Assembly: GCF_000443165.1 (NCBI RefSeq)
Contig: NZ_ATJV01000042.1
Location: 1-64,000 of the forward strand
Direction: 5' to 3'
Origin: Thauera terpenica 58Eu
GTDB lineage: Bacteria; Pseudomonadota; Gammaproteobacteria; Burkholderiales; Rhodocyclaceae
DNA: 64,000 bases
Part shown: in pieces, positions 1 to 9,663 of the stretch
How the letters are laid out: every line of letters starts with the position of its first letter
How positions within the stretch are numbered: position 1 is the stretch's first letter
Program-made: the position numbers and the translations under genes
The notes under the pieces: generated by a model
Database searches by the model: none
The model's input: only the letters and a program-made list of their open reading frames with translations
What the model was told of the DNA's origin: nothing

Positions 1-143
1 CCTGTCAAGCACCCCGGGAACTCTTTTTAACGAACCGTGCCTCCAACCGCACGACCCGAAACCCCCGAAACACCCAACCCGCCTCATCCCCAGCACCACC
101 GCAAAGACCGGAATCAAACCGCGTCAGCGCCAGGAGAGGCCGA

Positions 144-171
144 ATTATAGACACCAAAAAGCAAAGGTCAA
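144..171 (-). promoter_or_regulatory. Strong sigma-70 type promoter pointing left out of the window
   Basis: Read on the minus strand there is a -35 box TTGACC (166-171) and a perfect -10 box TATAAT (144-149) with a 16-base spacer. A second TTGACA lies at 3-8 on the same strand, preceded by an A-rich tract, as if a second promoter started at the edge of the window. No gene follows within the window. Tandem strong promoters of this kind are typical of stable RNA operons such as rrn, but that is inference because the transcript lies outside. The rest of 1-230 holds nothing else I can identify. Confidence 0.6.
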
Positions 172-230
172 GGTCCGCGCACGCTTAAAGATTTCTATGC
201 GCGCATGCGTACCGAGCTCGAGCGCCGGAC

Positions 231-1628
231 TCAGAATCCCGGCGATCCGGCGTAATTCTCGAATCGCGTATTTTCACCGATGAAAGTGAGGCGAACCGTA
301 CCGGTGGGTCCGTTACGGTGCTTGCCGATGATCAGCTCCGCCGTGCCCTTGTCAGGCGAGTCCGGGTTGTAGACCTCGTCCCGGTAGATGAACATGATGA
401 TGTCGGCGTCCTGTTCGAGCGCGCCTGATTCGCGCAGGTCGGACATCACCGGGCGCTTGTTCGGGCGCTGCTCCAGGCTGCGGTTGAGCTGAGACAGCGC
501 CAGTATGGGCACATGCAGCTCCTTCGCCAGCGACTTCACCGAGCGCGAGATCTCGGACAGCTCGGCCGCCCGGTTCTCGCCTTCGCGCGTGCCGCTCATG
601 AGTTGCAGGTAGTCGATGACAACCAGGCCGAGCCGACCGCATTGACGTGCGAGCCTGCGCACGCGCGCGCGCAGATCGATGGGGTTGAGCCCCGGCGTGT
701 CGTCGATATAGATCGGTGCGTCATAGAGCTTGCCCATCGCCATCGTCAGCCGCTGCCAGTCGTCATCGGTGAGCCGTCCACTGCGTATCTTCTGCATGTC
801 GATCCGCCCCACCGAGGAGATGAAGCGCGTCGCCAGCTGCGTGCCCGGCATTTCCATGGAAAAAATGGCCACCGGCAGGCGCTGCTCGATGGCGATGTGC
901 TCAGCCAGGTTCAGCGCGAAGGTGGTCTTGCCCATTGCCGGGCGTCCGGCAATGATGATCATGTCGGAGGGCTGCAGGCCGGAGGTCTTCTCATCGAGGT
1001 CCACCAGTCCGGTTGGCACGCCGGTCACTTCGGACGGATTGTCGCGGTCGTAGAGCTCCTGCACACGATCGACCACCTGCTTCAGGATGGGCTGGATGGA
1101 CACAAAGCCGCTGCTGTTACGCGCCCCCGCCTCCGCAATCTCGAATACCTTGGCCTCTGCCTCGTCGAGCAATGCCTTCGCATCCTTGCCCGATGGGCTC
1201 AACGCACTCGCCGCAATCTCATCACCGACCGCGACCAGCTTGCGCAGGATTGCACGCTCACGAACGATCTCGGCATAGCGACGGATATTGGCCGCCGAGG
1301 GCGTATTGTTCGCAATCTCGGCCAGGTAGGCGAGCCCCCCGGCCTGCTCGGCCTCGCCGTTCTTTTCCAGCGACTCGAACACGGTGACCACGTCCGCCGG
1401 TCGCCCCTGGTCGATGAGCCTGGTGATCTGGCGATAGATGCGACGGTGATCGTCGCGATAGAAGTCGCCCTCGCTGACGATGTCGGCGATACGCTCCCAG
1501 GCCTGATTGTCGAGCAGCACCCCGCCGATCAGCGACTGCTCGGCCTCGAGCGAGTGCGGCGGCAGCTTGATCTGCGCGATCTGCGGATCGGACGGATAGG
1601 AGGAAAAACGGGAAGACGGAGAACTCAT
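231..1628 (-). CDS. dnaB: Replicative DNA helicase DnaB
   Basis: Hexameric helicase that unwinds DNA at the replication fork and recruits primase. The 465-residue length is normal for the family. The N-terminal domain begins with the typical PHSLEAEQSLIGG segment. The RecA-like C-terminal domain shows the Walker A motif GRPAMGKTT near residue 226, a Walker B region ending LVVIDYLQLM, and the late motifs SQLNRSLE and DLRESGALEQDAD. The ATG at 1628 is preferred over a GTG at 1637 because GAGAGG lies 8 bases upstream of the ATG. It follows the rpsF-priB-rpsR-rplI operon on the same strand, but a terminator at 1711-1737 separates them, so it probably has its own promoter. Confidence 0.97.
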   Translation of the reverse strand: MSSPSSRFSSYPSDPQIAQIKLPPHSLEAEQSLIGGVLLDNQAWERIADIVSEGDFYRDDHRRIYRQITRLIDQGRPADVVTVFESLEKNGEAEQAGGLAYLAEIANNTPSAANIRRYAEIVRERAILRKLVAVGDEIAASALSPSGKDAKALLDEAEAKVFEIAEAGARNSSGFVSIQPILKQVVDRVQELYDRDNPSEVTGVPTGLVDLDEKTSGLQPSDMIIIAGRPAMGKTTFALNLAEHIAIEQRLPVAIFSMEMPGTQLATRFISSVGRIDMQKIRSGRLTDDDWQRLTMAMGKLYDAPIYIDDTPGLNPIDLRARVRRLARQCGRLGLVVIDYLQLMSGTREGENRAAELSEISRSVKSLAKELHVPILALSQLNRSLEQRPNKRPVMSDLRESGALEQDADIIMFIYRDEVYNPDSPDKGTAELIIGKHRNGPTGTVRLTFIGENTRFENYAGSPGF

Positions 1629-1710
1629 CGCAAACACCTCTCGAAACCACCACCTCGAATTTCAGCGACGCGCGTCACAGCAGATGCCCGGATGACCCAC
1701 GCATCAAGCA

Positions 1711-1737
1711 AAAAGGGCTGCCCACGGCAGCCCTTTT
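1711..1737 (-). terminator. Rho-independent terminator after rplI
   Basis: A 12-base-pair perfect stem with a 3-base loop (AAAAGGGCTGCC, loop, GGCAGCCCTTTT) lies between rplI and dnaB. Read leftward it ends in a T run, so it should stop transcription of the ribosomal protein operon before dnaB. Confidence 0.9.
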
Positions 1738-1763
1738 CATCAGCCCGCAAAACGCCGCCGATA

Positions 1764-2213
1764 TTACTGTTCGCCAACCACCGCAACGGTGATGGTAGCG
1801 AGAACGTCAGAGTGCAGCGCAACTTCGAGTTGCACCTCACCCACCTGCTTGAGCGGACCGTCAGGCATGCGGACCGCAGCGCGGTCGATGTCGAAGCCCT
1901 GGGCGACCAGGCCTTCGGCCACATCGGCATTGCCAACCGACCCGAACAGACGGCCATCCATGCCGGCCTTGCGTGCGACCTTGACGGTGACGCCTTCGAG
2001 CTTGGTGGCGAGTTCCTGCGCGGCAGCCAGCTTCTCGGCATGAGCGCGCTCGAGCTCGGCACGACGCGATTCGAACTCGGCCAGATTGGACTGCGTGGCG
2101 CGCTTGGCCTTGCCTTGCGGGATCAGGAAGTTACGCGCGTAACCGTCCTTGACCTTGACCACGTCACCCAGACCACCGAGGTTCTGGACCTTTTCGAGGA
2201 GAATGATTTGCAT
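1764..2213 (-). CDS. rplI: 50S ribosomal protein L9
   Basis: Elongated two-domain protein of the large ribosomal subunit that binds 23S rRNA. The 149 residues match the family length. The N-terminal signature [21 protein letters not shown] and the [13 protein letters not shown] segment are diagnostic. A long central helix rich in Ala, Glu and Arg (about residues 45-75) joins it to the C-terminal domain. It is the last gene of rpsF-priB-rpsR-rplI, 15 bases after rpsR, and is followed by a strong terminator. Confidence 0.98.
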   Translation of the reverse strand: MQIILLEKVQNLGGLGDVVKVKDGYARNFLIPQGKAKRATQSNLAEFESRRAELERAHAEKLAAAQELATKLEGVTVKVARKAGMDGRLFGSVGNADVAEGLVAQGFDIDRAAVRMPDGPLKQVGEVQLEVALHSDVLATITVAVVGEQ

Positions 2214-2228
2214 GATGTCTATTCCCTC

Positions 2229-2504
2229 TTACAGGTGCAGGTCGGTATAGGGCATCAGAGCCAGGAAGCGGGCGCGCTTGACCGCGACCGACAGCTGACG
2301 CTGGTAACCAGCCTTGGTGCCGGTGATGCGTGCCGGCATGATCTTGGAGTTTTCGGTGATGAAGTCCTTCAGGATGTCCACATCCTTGTAGTCGACTTCT
2401 TCGATCTTCTCCGCGGTGAAGCGGCAGAACTTGCGCCGCTTGAACAGACCACGACCGCCACGATCGTCTTTCTTCTTGAACTTGGACTTGGGCTTGAAAG
2501 CCAT
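2229..2504 (-). CDS. rpsR: 30S ribosomal protein S18
   Basis: Small-subunit protein that binds next to S6 on 16S rRNA. The 91 residues carry the basic N-terminus, the [17 protein letters not shown] segment and the [20 protein letters not shown] core typical of S18. The start is supported by AAGGAAA just upstream of the ATG. It sits 1 base after the stop of priB, which suggests translational coupling in the S6 operon. Confidence 0.98.
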   Translation of the reverse strand: MAFKPKSKFKKKDDRGGRGLFKRRKFCRFTAEKIEEVDYKDVDILKDFITENSKIMPARITGTKAGYQRQLSVAVKRARFLALMPYTDLHL

Positions 2505-2505
2505 T

Positions 2506-2820
2506 TCAGTTTCCTTCGAGAAATTCTATTGTATTCAGGTGCAGCACCGGGCTTCGACTGCGCAGGCTTCGCGCCGCGAGGAAGCCACTGAGCCGCAGGA
2601 CCGCCCCGGGCTTCACGCCTGCCAGCACGCCAGCGAGATCACCGACAGCCACCGCCTGCACCTCCACCGAAACATCGCGGCTCAAACCCGCCTCCATCTG
2701 TTTCGATTCGTGCGCCAGCACGCAGCTTGCCACCGGCACTCCGGCAGGCGTTCGACGCAGCGGCAGCAACTCGGCCACGCGCGCATCGAAGCGCAGTTCA
2801 TTCAGCCCCGGACCAGGCAA
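2506..2820 (-). CDS. priB: Primosomal replication protein N (PriB)
   Basis: Single OB-fold ssDNA-binding protein that helps PriA reload DnaB at stalled forks. The 104 residues show the PriB/SSB-like core ([33 protein letters not shown]) and end in a strand motif [14 protein letters not shown]. The position between rpsF and rpsR is the classic one for priB. The only suitable start is a TTG at 2820, placed one base after the rpsF stop codon, with no good ribosome binding site, so translation is probably coupled to rpsF. The ATG at NEL is out of frame. Confidence 0.93.
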   Translation of the reverse strand: MPGPGLNELRFDARVAELLPLRRTPAGVPVASCVLAHESKQMEAGLSRDVSVEVQAVAVGDLAGVLAGVKPGAVLRLSGFLAARSLRSRSPVLHLNTIEFLEGN

Positions 2821-2821
2821 C

Positions 2822-3217
2822 TCAGGCAGCAGTCGCTTCGCCCTCGTTGGCCGCGGCCGGCTTGGCCTCTTCAGTCGAGGTGCTCAGCGAGCGCGACTTC
2901 TCTTCCTTCATCATCGGCGAGGCCGTGGCGACCGCCTTCTTCATCTTGATGATGAGGTGGCGCAGCACGGCATCGTTGAACTTGAAGGCATGCTCGAGCT
3001 CGGTCAGCGTCTCGCCATCGCACTCGATGTTCATCAGCACATAGTGAGCCTTGTGCACCTTCTGGATCGGGTAAGCCATCTGGCGACGACCCCAGTCTTC
3101 CAGACGGTGAATCTGGCCGCTGCGCGCGGTCACGAGCGCCTTGTAACGCTCGACCATCGCCGGCACCTGCTCGGATTGATCAGGGTGGACGATGAAGACA
3201 ATTTCATAATGTCGCAT
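2822..3217 (-). CDS. rpsF: 30S ribosomal protein S6
   Basis: Small-subunit protein that pairs with S18. The true start is the ATG at 3217 giving [19 protein letters not shown]; an upstream in-frame extension is not S6-like and AAGGAG lies at the proper distance from 3217. The 131 residues include the [22 protein letters not shown] core and the [14 protein letters not shown] segment. The C-terminal tail is long, acidic and Ala-rich, as often seen in betaproteobacteria. First gene of the operon, driven by the promoter at 3286-3313. Confidence 0.97.
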   Translation of the reverse strand: MRHYEIVFIVHPDQSEQVPAMVERYKALVTARSGQIHRLEDWGRRQMAYPIQKVHKAHYVLMNIECDGETLTELEHAFKFNDAVLRHLIIKMKKAVATASPMMKEEKSRSLSTSTEEAKPAAANEGEATAA

Positions 3218-3285
3218 GCAAACTCCTTGCGGTTGGTTGTTACAGCCCCCCGGCATGCGGTCCGGTGGAGCAAGGGAAGCCGAGC

Positions 3286-3313
3286 AGTCTAGCAAGAATG
3301 GCGACAAAATCAA
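3286..3313 (-). promoter_or_regulatory. Promoter of the rpsF-priB-rpsR-rplI operon
   Basis: Minus-strand -35 TTGATT (3308-3313) and -10 TAGACT (3286-3291) with a 16-base spacer, about 60-70 bases upstream of the rpsF start. The match is to four or five of six bases in each box. Confidence 0.6.
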
Positions 3314-3458
3314 AACAAACCGGAACACGGACGACAGGCGTCGACGGACCTTGTTACACAAGCCCGCTTACACTCTGCTGCCGCGCACCAAAGGCCAACT
3401 CGCCTAGCATCCACAGCATCAGGGCCACGCCCTGCATCAACTTCCGATGAGGCCGGCC

Positions 3459-3794
3459 ATGAATTCGCCCCTGACACGCAAACTCCTTACCGCGCTGATC
3501 TGCGGCGGCATCCTCATTGCCGCAGCCCCCGCCGCCCACGCTGATCGCGATGACCGCGACCATCGTCGCTGGCAGCATGAGAAGCGTCACTACAAGAAAC
3601 ACCGTGACTGGGACGAACGCACCGTATACCGGGAGCGGGTGATCATCCGCGAGCGGCCGCGCCACTACCGCGAACGCGAAGTGCACCATCACTATTACCA
3701 GCAGCCCATGCCGTCATACGGCTACGGCTACAGCCGCTCGCCAGCGCTGGTGATCGGCGTCAACATCCCACCCCTCATCATCCCGCTCAACTGA
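3459..3794 (+). CDS. Small secreted, highly basic/His-Tyr-rich protein of unknown function
   Basis: I do not recognise a named family. The 111 residues begin with a clear signal peptide (basic start, hydrophobic LLTALICGGILIAAAPAAHA, cut after AHA). The mature part is dominated by Arg, Asp, His and Tyr, with repeated ERVIIRERPRHYRERE and a HHHYY run, followed by YGYGYSRSP and a hydrophobic end. Small periplasmic proteins of similar composition are widespread in proteobacteria. The ATG at 3459 is chosen over one at 3447 because GAGG lies 6 bases upstream of it. It stands alone, divergent from the S6 operon. Confidence 0.75.
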   Translation: MNSPLTRKLLTALICGGILIAAAPAAHADRDDRDHRRWQHEKRHYKKHRDWDERTVYRERVIIRERPRHYREREVHHHYYQQPMPSYGYGYSRSPALVIGVNIPPLIIPLN

Positions 3795-3816
3795 GGCGGA
3801 GAGGAGTCGGTCACAT

Positions 3817-6800
3817 TCAACGCGCCCGGCTATCCCAGATTTTCTGCAAACGCTTGACCGACACCGGCATCGGCGTCTTCAGCTCCTGCGCGTACAGCCC
3901 GACACGCAACTCCTCCAGCATCCAGCGGAAATCCTCCAGCGCCGCATCGGCCACACCGGCCCGGCGCTTGGCGGCGAGTTCGCGCTCCCAGGCCTGCGCC
4001 AGCGCTTTCCACTCCGCCATCGACTGCGCATCACGCGCCGGGTTGTTACGCAGTTTGTCGACGCGAATCGAAACCGCCTTCAGGTAGCGCGGGAAATGTG
4101 CCAGCCGCTCCCACGCAAAGGCGACGAGGAAATCCTTTGGCAACAGCGCCGCGATCTGCGCCTGCATGTCGGCAACCGCATCCGGGAAGGTTTTCAGCCC
4201 CACCAGACGCTTCGCCAGCGCCGCATGCTCGATCAACAGCTGTCCGGCAAGGCGCACGAACTCCTGCGCCACCAAAGTGACGCGCGCCTTCGCCTCGCTG
4301 CAGCGCTGCGCAAACACCGCCGCATCCAGCGGCAAGGGTTCAAGCAGGCAGCATCGCGTCAGCGTGGCCTCCACCAGGCGCGCCTTGAGCTCGGCCTCGG
4401 TGCCAAAGCTCATGTACTGCAGCGCCAGCTCGCGCAAGCCCGGCAAGCGCTCGATGGCACGCACCTGATCCTTCAGGTTGAGCGCGAACAGACGCGCGAG
4501 CCCACGCCGATGCACGCGCGCCGCCTCCTCGGGCGTGTCGTAGGGCCGTAGCGAGACACTGTCGCCATCGTCGTGCAGCGCCGGAAAGCCGATCACCTCA
4601 CGCCCGCCAACGCGGATCTCGAGCAACTCGGGCAAGGCGCCGAAGCTCCACTGCGTCAGGCCAGCCAGCGCCGCAGCGCCGCTCCCGGCACTGTCCGCCT
4701 CGCGCGCGCTGCCGGCGGCTGCAGGTACGACCTTCCCCTTGCCAGCCTCCGCTTTAGGTACGCCCTTGCCCTCAGTGGCAGAGCGCGTAGGCCTATGGCG
4801 GCTTGCACCTTCATCCCCGGCTGTCACATCCCGACGCAGCCCGTCCCCGTCAACCACCCCGACCGCGGACAAGGCGCCGGCCAGCGCACCACCGACGCTT
4901 GCCGCCGAGAAGCGCGCCGCCACCTGGTCACGGAAGCGCGCGCGCAACTCCATCAGATCCCGCGACTGCCCCATCACCCGCCCATGCTCGTCGATGACGC
5001 GAAAGTTCATGAAGGCGTGGGCCTTGAGGTTCTCCGCACGAAAGCTCTCAAGCGGCAGCTTCAGCTGCACACGCTCCTCAACGAAGCGCTGCAGCATCTT
5101 CAACAAGGATTCATCGGTGTCGAATTCGCCGGCTTCAAAGCTGGTCATGAACGCCGCCGCGCTCTCGCCCACCGGCTGCAGGCGGTGGCGATGCTTCTGC
5201 GGCACGGTCTTCAACAAGGCCGCAACCTTTTCCTCCAGCAGCCCGGGCACCAGCCACTCGCAGCGCCTGGCGGGGATCTGGTTGAGCATCGCCAGCGGCA
5301 CGATCAGGGTCACGCCATCGTCGGCCTCCCCCGGCTGGTGCAGGTACACGAGCTTCAACTTCTGCCCCAGCACCGCCATCGTCGGCGGGAAGCGGTCGGT
5401 GGTCACGCCCTCGGCCTCGTGCCGCATGAGCTGCTCACGCAGCAGATAAAGCCGCTTTGGCTCGCTCTTCTCAGCCGTCTTGCGCCACGCTTCCAGGCCG
5501 GCGAGGTCGCACACCTCCGCGGGGATCTTGCTGTCGTAAAAGGCCTCGATCAGCGCCTCATCGACCAGCACGTCGGGGCGGCGCGACTTGTGCTCCAGGC
5601 GCTCGATCTCGGCCACCAGGCGCTGGTTGTGCGCAAGAAAGCCCATCGCCCGCGCCGGCCCCTCGGCGATCTCGCCCTGCACCAGACCTTCGCGCAGGAA
5701 GAGCTCACGGCACAGCGCCGGGTCGATGTCGCGATAAGCCACGCCGCGCCGCGGATAGATCACCAGACCGTAGAGCGTGCCGCGCTCCCAGGCGCGCACC
5801 GCGCCCGCAGACTTCGACCAGTGCGGCTCGAACACCTGGCGCTTGATCAGATGCGCACCCACCTCTTCCACCCATTCCGGCTCGATGCGTGCGATGCAGC
5901 GCCCGAACAGACGCGAAGTCTCCACCTGCTCGGCGGCCATGATCCACTTGCCGGCCTTTTTCGCCAGCGTCGAGCCCGGATGCGGCCAGAACTTGATGCC
6001 GCGCGCGCCCAGATAGGCGCCGGCCTGCGCCCCCACCGCGTCCTCGAGCTTGAAGCCGATATTGCCGAGCAGCCCCGCGAGCAGCGCCTTGTGGATGGAC
6101 TCGTAGTTGGCGGGCTGGGTGTTCTCCTTCCAGCCGTGCTCGGCGCACAGCGCGTGCAGCTGGGCAAACACATCCCGCCATTCGCGCATGCGCATGTAAT
6201 TGAGGAAATGGCGCTTGCACCAGGCCTTCTGCTTGGAGGACGACTCGTGGCGCTGCACCTCGTCCCAGGCCTTCCACAGGTGCCAGTACCACAGGAACTC
6301 GGAGCGCTCATCCTGCTCGCCACCACGAAACTTCGCATGTGCCTGATCCGCCGCACCGGGGCTGTCCGGCGGGCGCTCGCGCGGATCCTGCACCGACAGC
6401 GCGGCGGCAATCACCAGCAACTCGGCGAGCGCACCGCGTTCGCGCGCGGCCAGGATCATGCGCCCGATGCGCGGGTCGAGCGGCAGGCGGGCGAGCTCGA
6501 CCCCGCTCGGTGTCAGCCTGCGCTCATCGTCGTCGGTGATCGCGCCCAGTTCGGCGAGCAAGGCGTAGCCATCGCCGATCAGGCGCGAGCCCGGCGCATC
6601 GATGAAGGGAAAATCCTCCACCCCGCCGAGCTTGAGCGACTTCATGCGCAGGATCACGCCGGCGAGCGAAGAGCGCAGGATCTCGGGGTCGGTGTGCAGC
6701 GGGCGACGCGTGAAGTCGTCTTCGTCGTAGAGGCGAAAGCAGATGCCGTCCATGACCCGACCGCAGCGCCCGGCGCGCTGCTGCGCGGCCGACTGCGCGA

Positions 6801-8085
6801 TCTTCTCGACCTGCAGCTGCTCGACCTTGGTGCGCGGCGAATAGCGTTTGATGCGCGCCAACCCGGTGTCCACCACATAGCGCACGCCAGGCACGGTGAG
6901 CGAGGTTTCGGCCACATTGGTCGCCAGCACCACGCGCCGCCCGCTCGAGGACGAGAACACGCGCGCCTGCTCCTGCGCCGACTGGCGCGCAAACAAGGAC
7001 AGGATCTCGGTGCCGGGCAGGTGCTGCGCCTTGCGCAGCGCTTCGGCGGCCTCGCGGATCTCGCGCTCGCCGGGCAAAAAGACCAGCACATCGCCCGGGC
7101 CGCAGCGCTGGGCCTCGTCGACCGCATCGACGAGCGCGTCCATCAGATCACGGCTGCGCTCCTTCGCCCGCCCATCCCTTCCCCACTCAGCCTTGGCCGG
7201 CACCGCAGCGACCGGCGCGGACTCCTCACCTTCCACCGGCCGGTAGCGCATCTCGATCGGATACAGGCGACCCGAGACCTCGATCACCGGCGCCGGCTTG
7301 CCGGCGGCGTCGGCAAAGTGCCTGGCGAAGCGCTCGGCATCGAGCGTGGCCGAAGTCACGATCACCTTCAGGTCAGGCCGGCGCGGCAGCAGGGTGCGCA
7401 GGTAGCCGAGCAGGAAGTCGATGTTCAGGCTGCGCTCGTGCGCCTCGTCGATGATGATCGTGTCGTAGGCCGCGAGCAGCGGATCGGTCTGGGTCTCGGC
7501 CAGCAAGATGCCATCGGTCATGAGCTTGACGTGGCTGTTGGCGCTGAGCTTGTCGGTGAAGCGGATCTTGTAGCCCACCACCTGGCCAAGTGGGCTGTTG
7601 AGCTCCTGCGCGATCCGGCTCGCGGTGGCGCGCGCCGCCAGCCGGCGCGGCTGGGTGTGGCCGATCAGGCCGGCCGCGCCGCGCCCCAGCGCCATGCAGA
7701 TCTTGGGCAACTGGGTGGTCTTGCCCGAGCCGGTCTCGCCACAGACGACGATCACCTGATGCGCGGCCAGCGCCGCGGCGATCTCCTCACGGCGCGCGGA
7801 CACCGGCAGCTCGGGCGGGAACTCCGGCACCGGCAGGGCCGCAAGACGGGCGCCAAGCGCGGTGCGCGAACGCTGCAGCAAGGCATCGAAATCGGCCTGC
7901 AGGCGAGCGCGCTGCGCCAGCGCACGCTCGGCAGCCTCCGCGCCCGCCGCTGGCTCACGCCGCGGCGCGGCCGGCCGCGCCAGATCGCGCGCCATGCGGC
8001 GCAAGCGTGGACGGTCGACACTCAGGCAGTCGTCAAAGGTCGGCAGCGCTAAGGGGCGACGTTCGCCCCGGGGTTCAGCCCTCAT
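3817..8085 (-). CDS. hrpA: ATP-dependent RNA helicase HrpA (DEAH box)
   Basis: DEAH/RHA helicase that in E. coli rescues stalled ribosomes and acts on mRNA. The 1,422 residues exceed the usual roughly 1,300. Walker [11 protein letters not shown] is near residue 117 and the IIDEAHERS motif near 212; motif III SAT, the QRAGRCGR motif VI, the HA2/OB region and the C-terminal DUF3418 domain follow. An Ala/Gly/Lys-rich low-complexity insert at about residues 1070-1135 explains the extra length. The ATG at 8085 matches the start of homologues in character. It is transcribed alone, divergent from uppP. Very long antisense frames across it are a GC effect. Confidence 0.95.
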   Translation of the reverse strand: MRAEPRGERRPLALPTFDDCLSVDRPRLRRMARDLARPAAPRREPAAGAEAAERALAQRARLQADFDALLQRSRTALGARLAALPVPEFPPELPVSARREEIAAALAAHQVIVVCGETGSGKTTQLPKICMALGRGAAGLIGHTQPRRLAARATASRIAQELNSPLGQVVGYKIRFTDKLSANSHVKLMTDGILLAETQTDPLLAAYDTIIIDEAHERSLNIDFLLGYLRTLLPRRPDLKVIVTSATLDAERFARHFADAAGKPAPVIEVSGRLYPIEMRYRPVEGEESAPVAAVPAKAEWGRDGRAKERSRDLMDALVDAVDEAQRCGPGDVLVFLPGEREIREAAEALRKAQHLPGTEILSLFARQSAQEQARVFSSSSGRRVVLATNVAETSLTVPGVRYVVDTGLARIKRYSPRTKVEQLQVEKIAQSAAQQRAGRCGRVMDGICFRLYDEDDFTRRPLHTDPEILRSSLAGVILRMKSLKLGGVEDFPFIDAPGSRLIGDGYALLAELGAITDDDERRLTPSGVELARLPLDPRIGRMILAARERGALAELLVIAAALSVQDPRERPPDSPGAADQAHAKFRGGEQDERSEFLWYWHLWKAWDEVQRHESSSKQKAWCKRHFLNYMRMREWRDVFAQLHALCAEHGWKENTQPANYESIHKALLAGLLGNIGFKLEDAVGAQAGAYLGARGIKFWPHPGSTLAKKAGKWIMAAEQVETSRLFGRCIARIEPEWVEEVGAHLIKRQVFEPHWSKSAGAVRAWERGTLYGLVIYPRRGVAYRDIDPALCRELFLREGLVQGEIAEGPARAMGFLAHNQRLVAEIERLEHKSRRPDVLVDEALIEAFYDSKIPAEVCDLAGLEAWRKTAEKSEPKRLYLLREQLMRHEAEGVTTDRFPPTMAVLGQKLKLVYLHQPGEADDGVTLIVPLAMLNQIPARRCEWLVPGLLEEKVAALLKTVPQKHRHRLQPVGESAAAFMTSFEAGEFDTDESLLKMLQRFVEERVQLKLPLESFRAENLKAHAFMNFRVIDEHGRVMGQSRDLMELRARFRDQVAARFSAASVGGALAGALSAVGVVDGDGLRRDVTAGDEGASRHRPTRSATEGKGVPKAEAGKGKVVPAAAGSAREADSAGSGAAALAGLTQWSFGALPELLEIRVGGREVIGFPALHDDGDSVSLRPYDTPEEAARVHRRGLARLFALNLKDQVRAIERLPGLRELALQYMSFGTEAELKARLVEATLTRCCLLEPLPLDAAVFAQRCSEAKARVTLVAQEFVRLAGQLLIEHAALAKRLVGLKTFPDAVADMQAQIAALLPKDFLVAFAWERLAHFPRYLKAVSIRVDKLRNNPARDAQSMAEWKALAQAWERELAAKRRAGVADAALEDFRWMLEELRVGLYAQELKTPMPVSVKRLQKIWDSRAR

Positions 8086-8194
8086 GGCTCAGCTTCGGTT
8101 TGGTCAGGCCGCGCATTATCCTCCGCATCGTCGTCTACAGGCGCAGCACGGGCCACGACATTCGCCCGCCACCGCGACGCAAGGTCCGAGCCGC

Positions 8195-8200
8195 TATAAT
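8195..8200 (+). promoter_or_regulatory. Candidate -10 box for uppP
   Basis: A perfect TATAAT lies 33 bases before the uppP start codon in an otherwise GC-rich gap. No good -35 box is seen at the right distance, so the assignment rests on the -10 match and position. Confidence 0.4.
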
Positions 8201-8233
8201 CGCCGGCTCCTCCGCACCAGAAAGACTCGCCGC

Positions 8234-9058
8234 ATGGACTTCCCCCTCCTCCTCGTCGCACTCGTCCTCGGCATCATCGAAGGCCTGACCGAATTCCTGC
8301 CGGTATCCTCCACCGGCCACCTCATCATTTTCGGCGACCTGCTCGGCTACAACGACGACACCAGCAAGGTGTTCAAGATCGTCATCCAGCTCGCCGCCAT
8401 CCTCGCCGTGTGCTGGGACTACCGCGAGCGCCTGATCAAGGTCGCCAGCGGACTGCGCACCGAACCCAGTGCACAGCGTTTCGTCGGCATGCTCTTCGTC
8501 GCCTTCCTGCCCGCCGCCGTGCTCGGTCTCATGTTCCACTCGAAGATCAAGGCCTTGCTGTTCAACCCGATCACCGTCGCCACCGCGCTCGTCGTCGGCG
8601 GCCTGATCATCCTCTACGTGGAAAAACGCGCCTACAAGCCCCGCATCATGGAGGTCGAGCAGATGCGCTGGAGCGACGCCGTCAAGGTCGGCTTCGCCCA
8701 GGCGCTGGCGATGATCCCCGGCACCTCGCGTTCGGGCTCGACCATCATGGGCGGTCTGATCTTCGGCCTGTCACGCAAGGCGGCGACGGAGTTCTCCTTC
8801 TTCCTCGCCATCCCCACCATGTTCGCCGCCACCGCCTACGACCTCTACAAGAACTGGGCCTTGCTGCGCGCGGAAGACCTGCCGGTGTTTGCGGTCGGCT
8901 TCGTCGCCAGCTTCGTGGCCGCGATATGGGCGGTGAAGAGCTTCATCAGGTTCATCTCCAACCACACCTTCATCATCTTCGCCTGGTACCGCATCGCCTT
9001 CGGCCTGTTCGTGCTCGCAACCTGGTACTTCGGCTGGGTCGAGTGGTCGGAAGCCTGA
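8234..9058 (+). CDS. uppP: Undecaprenyl-diphosphatase (UppP/BacA)
   Basis: Integral membrane phosphatase that recycles undecaprenyl pyrophosphate to the carrier lipid for peptidoglycan and other polymers; extra copies give bacitracin resistance. The 274 residues fit the family. The two signature segments are present: [14 protein letters not shown] near residue 20 and [13 protein letters not shown] near 165, with several hydrophobic helices. It begins a rightward run and is followed 14 bases later by a YqiA-type esterase. Confidence 0.97.
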   Translation: MDFPLLLVALVLGIIEGLTEFLPVSSTGHLIIFGDLLGYNDDTSKVFKIVIQLAAILAVCWDYRERLIKVASGLRTEPSAQRFVGMLFVAFLPAAVLGLMFHSKIKALLFNPITVATALVVGGLIILYVEKRAYKPRIMEVEQMRWSDAVKVGFAQALAMIPGTSRSGSTIMGGLIFGLSRKAATEFSFFLAIPTMFAATAYDLYKNWALLRAEDLPVFAVGFVASFVAAIWAVKSFIRFISNHTFIIFAWYRIAFGLFVLATWYFGWVEWSEA

Positions 9059-9072
9059 AGGAGGCGCGCCCG

Positions 9073-9663
9073 ATGATCGTCTATCTGCACGGCTTTCGCT
9101 CCGCACCGGCCTCGATCAAGGCGCGCGCACTCAAGGGCCGCATGGTCGAGCGCGGGCTCGGCGAGCGCTTCTGGTGCGAGCAGCTCCCGGTCTCACCACG
9201 TGCCGCCATCGCCCTGGCCGAGGCCGAAATTGCCCGCGCCCGGCGCGCCGGACTGCAGCCGACCGTGGTCGGCAGCTCGCTCGGCGGCTACTACGCCACC
9301 TGGCTGGCCGAGCGCCATGGCTTGCGCGCGGTGCTGATCAATCCGGCGGTGGTCGCACCGCTGGCGCTGGAGAGCTTCGTCGGCATGCAGGACAACCTCT
9401 ACACCGGCGAGCGCTTTGAATTCACCCATCAGCACCTCGACGAATTACGCACCCTCGAGGTCGCGGCCATCACCCGCCCCGAGCGCTACTGGCTGCTCGC
9501 CGAAACCGGCGACGAAGTGCTCGACTACAGTCACGCGGTGATCAAGTACGCCGGCGCGCGCCAGACCATCCTCGAAGGCGGCAACCACGGCTTTTCACGC
9601 TGGAAAGACTATCTCGACGCGGTGATCGATTTCGCCGTGCCGGCAGGGGATGACACCCGATGA
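9073..9663 (+). CDS. YqiA/YcfP-type alpha/beta hydrolase (esterase)
   Basis: Predicted small cytoplasmic esterase of the UPF0227 group. The 196 residues contain the N-terminal strand and oxyanion segment MIVYLHGFRSAP, the nucleophile motif GSSLGGYYA, an Asp in the ETGDEVLDY segment and a His in GGNHGFSRW, which together form the expected Ser-Asp-His triad. AGGAGG lies just before the ATG. It is tightly packed between uppP and a methyltransferase gene whose start overlaps its stop by four bases (ATGA), so the three are probably co-transcribed. Substrate unknown. Confidence 0.85.
   Translation: MIVYLHGFRSAPASIKARALKGRMVERGLGERFWCEQLPVSPRAAIALAEAEIARARRAGLQPTVVGSSLGGYYATWLAERHGLRAVLINPAVVAPLALESFVGMQDNLYTGERFEFTHQHLDELRTLEVAAITRPERYWLLAETGDEVLDYSHAVIKYAGARQTILEGGNHGFSRWKDYLDAVIDFAVPAGDDTR

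Noticed and set aside
513-2591. Plus-strand open frame of 692 codons opposite dnaB, rplI and rpsR
   Set aside because: It runs antisense through three certain genes; the long frame is an effect of high GC content and its product looks like no known protein.
4573-8052. Plus-strand open frame of 1,159 codons opposite hrpA
   Set aside because: Antisense to a clear helicase gene; composition is Arg/His/Gln-rich as expected from the reverse of GC-rich coding DNA.
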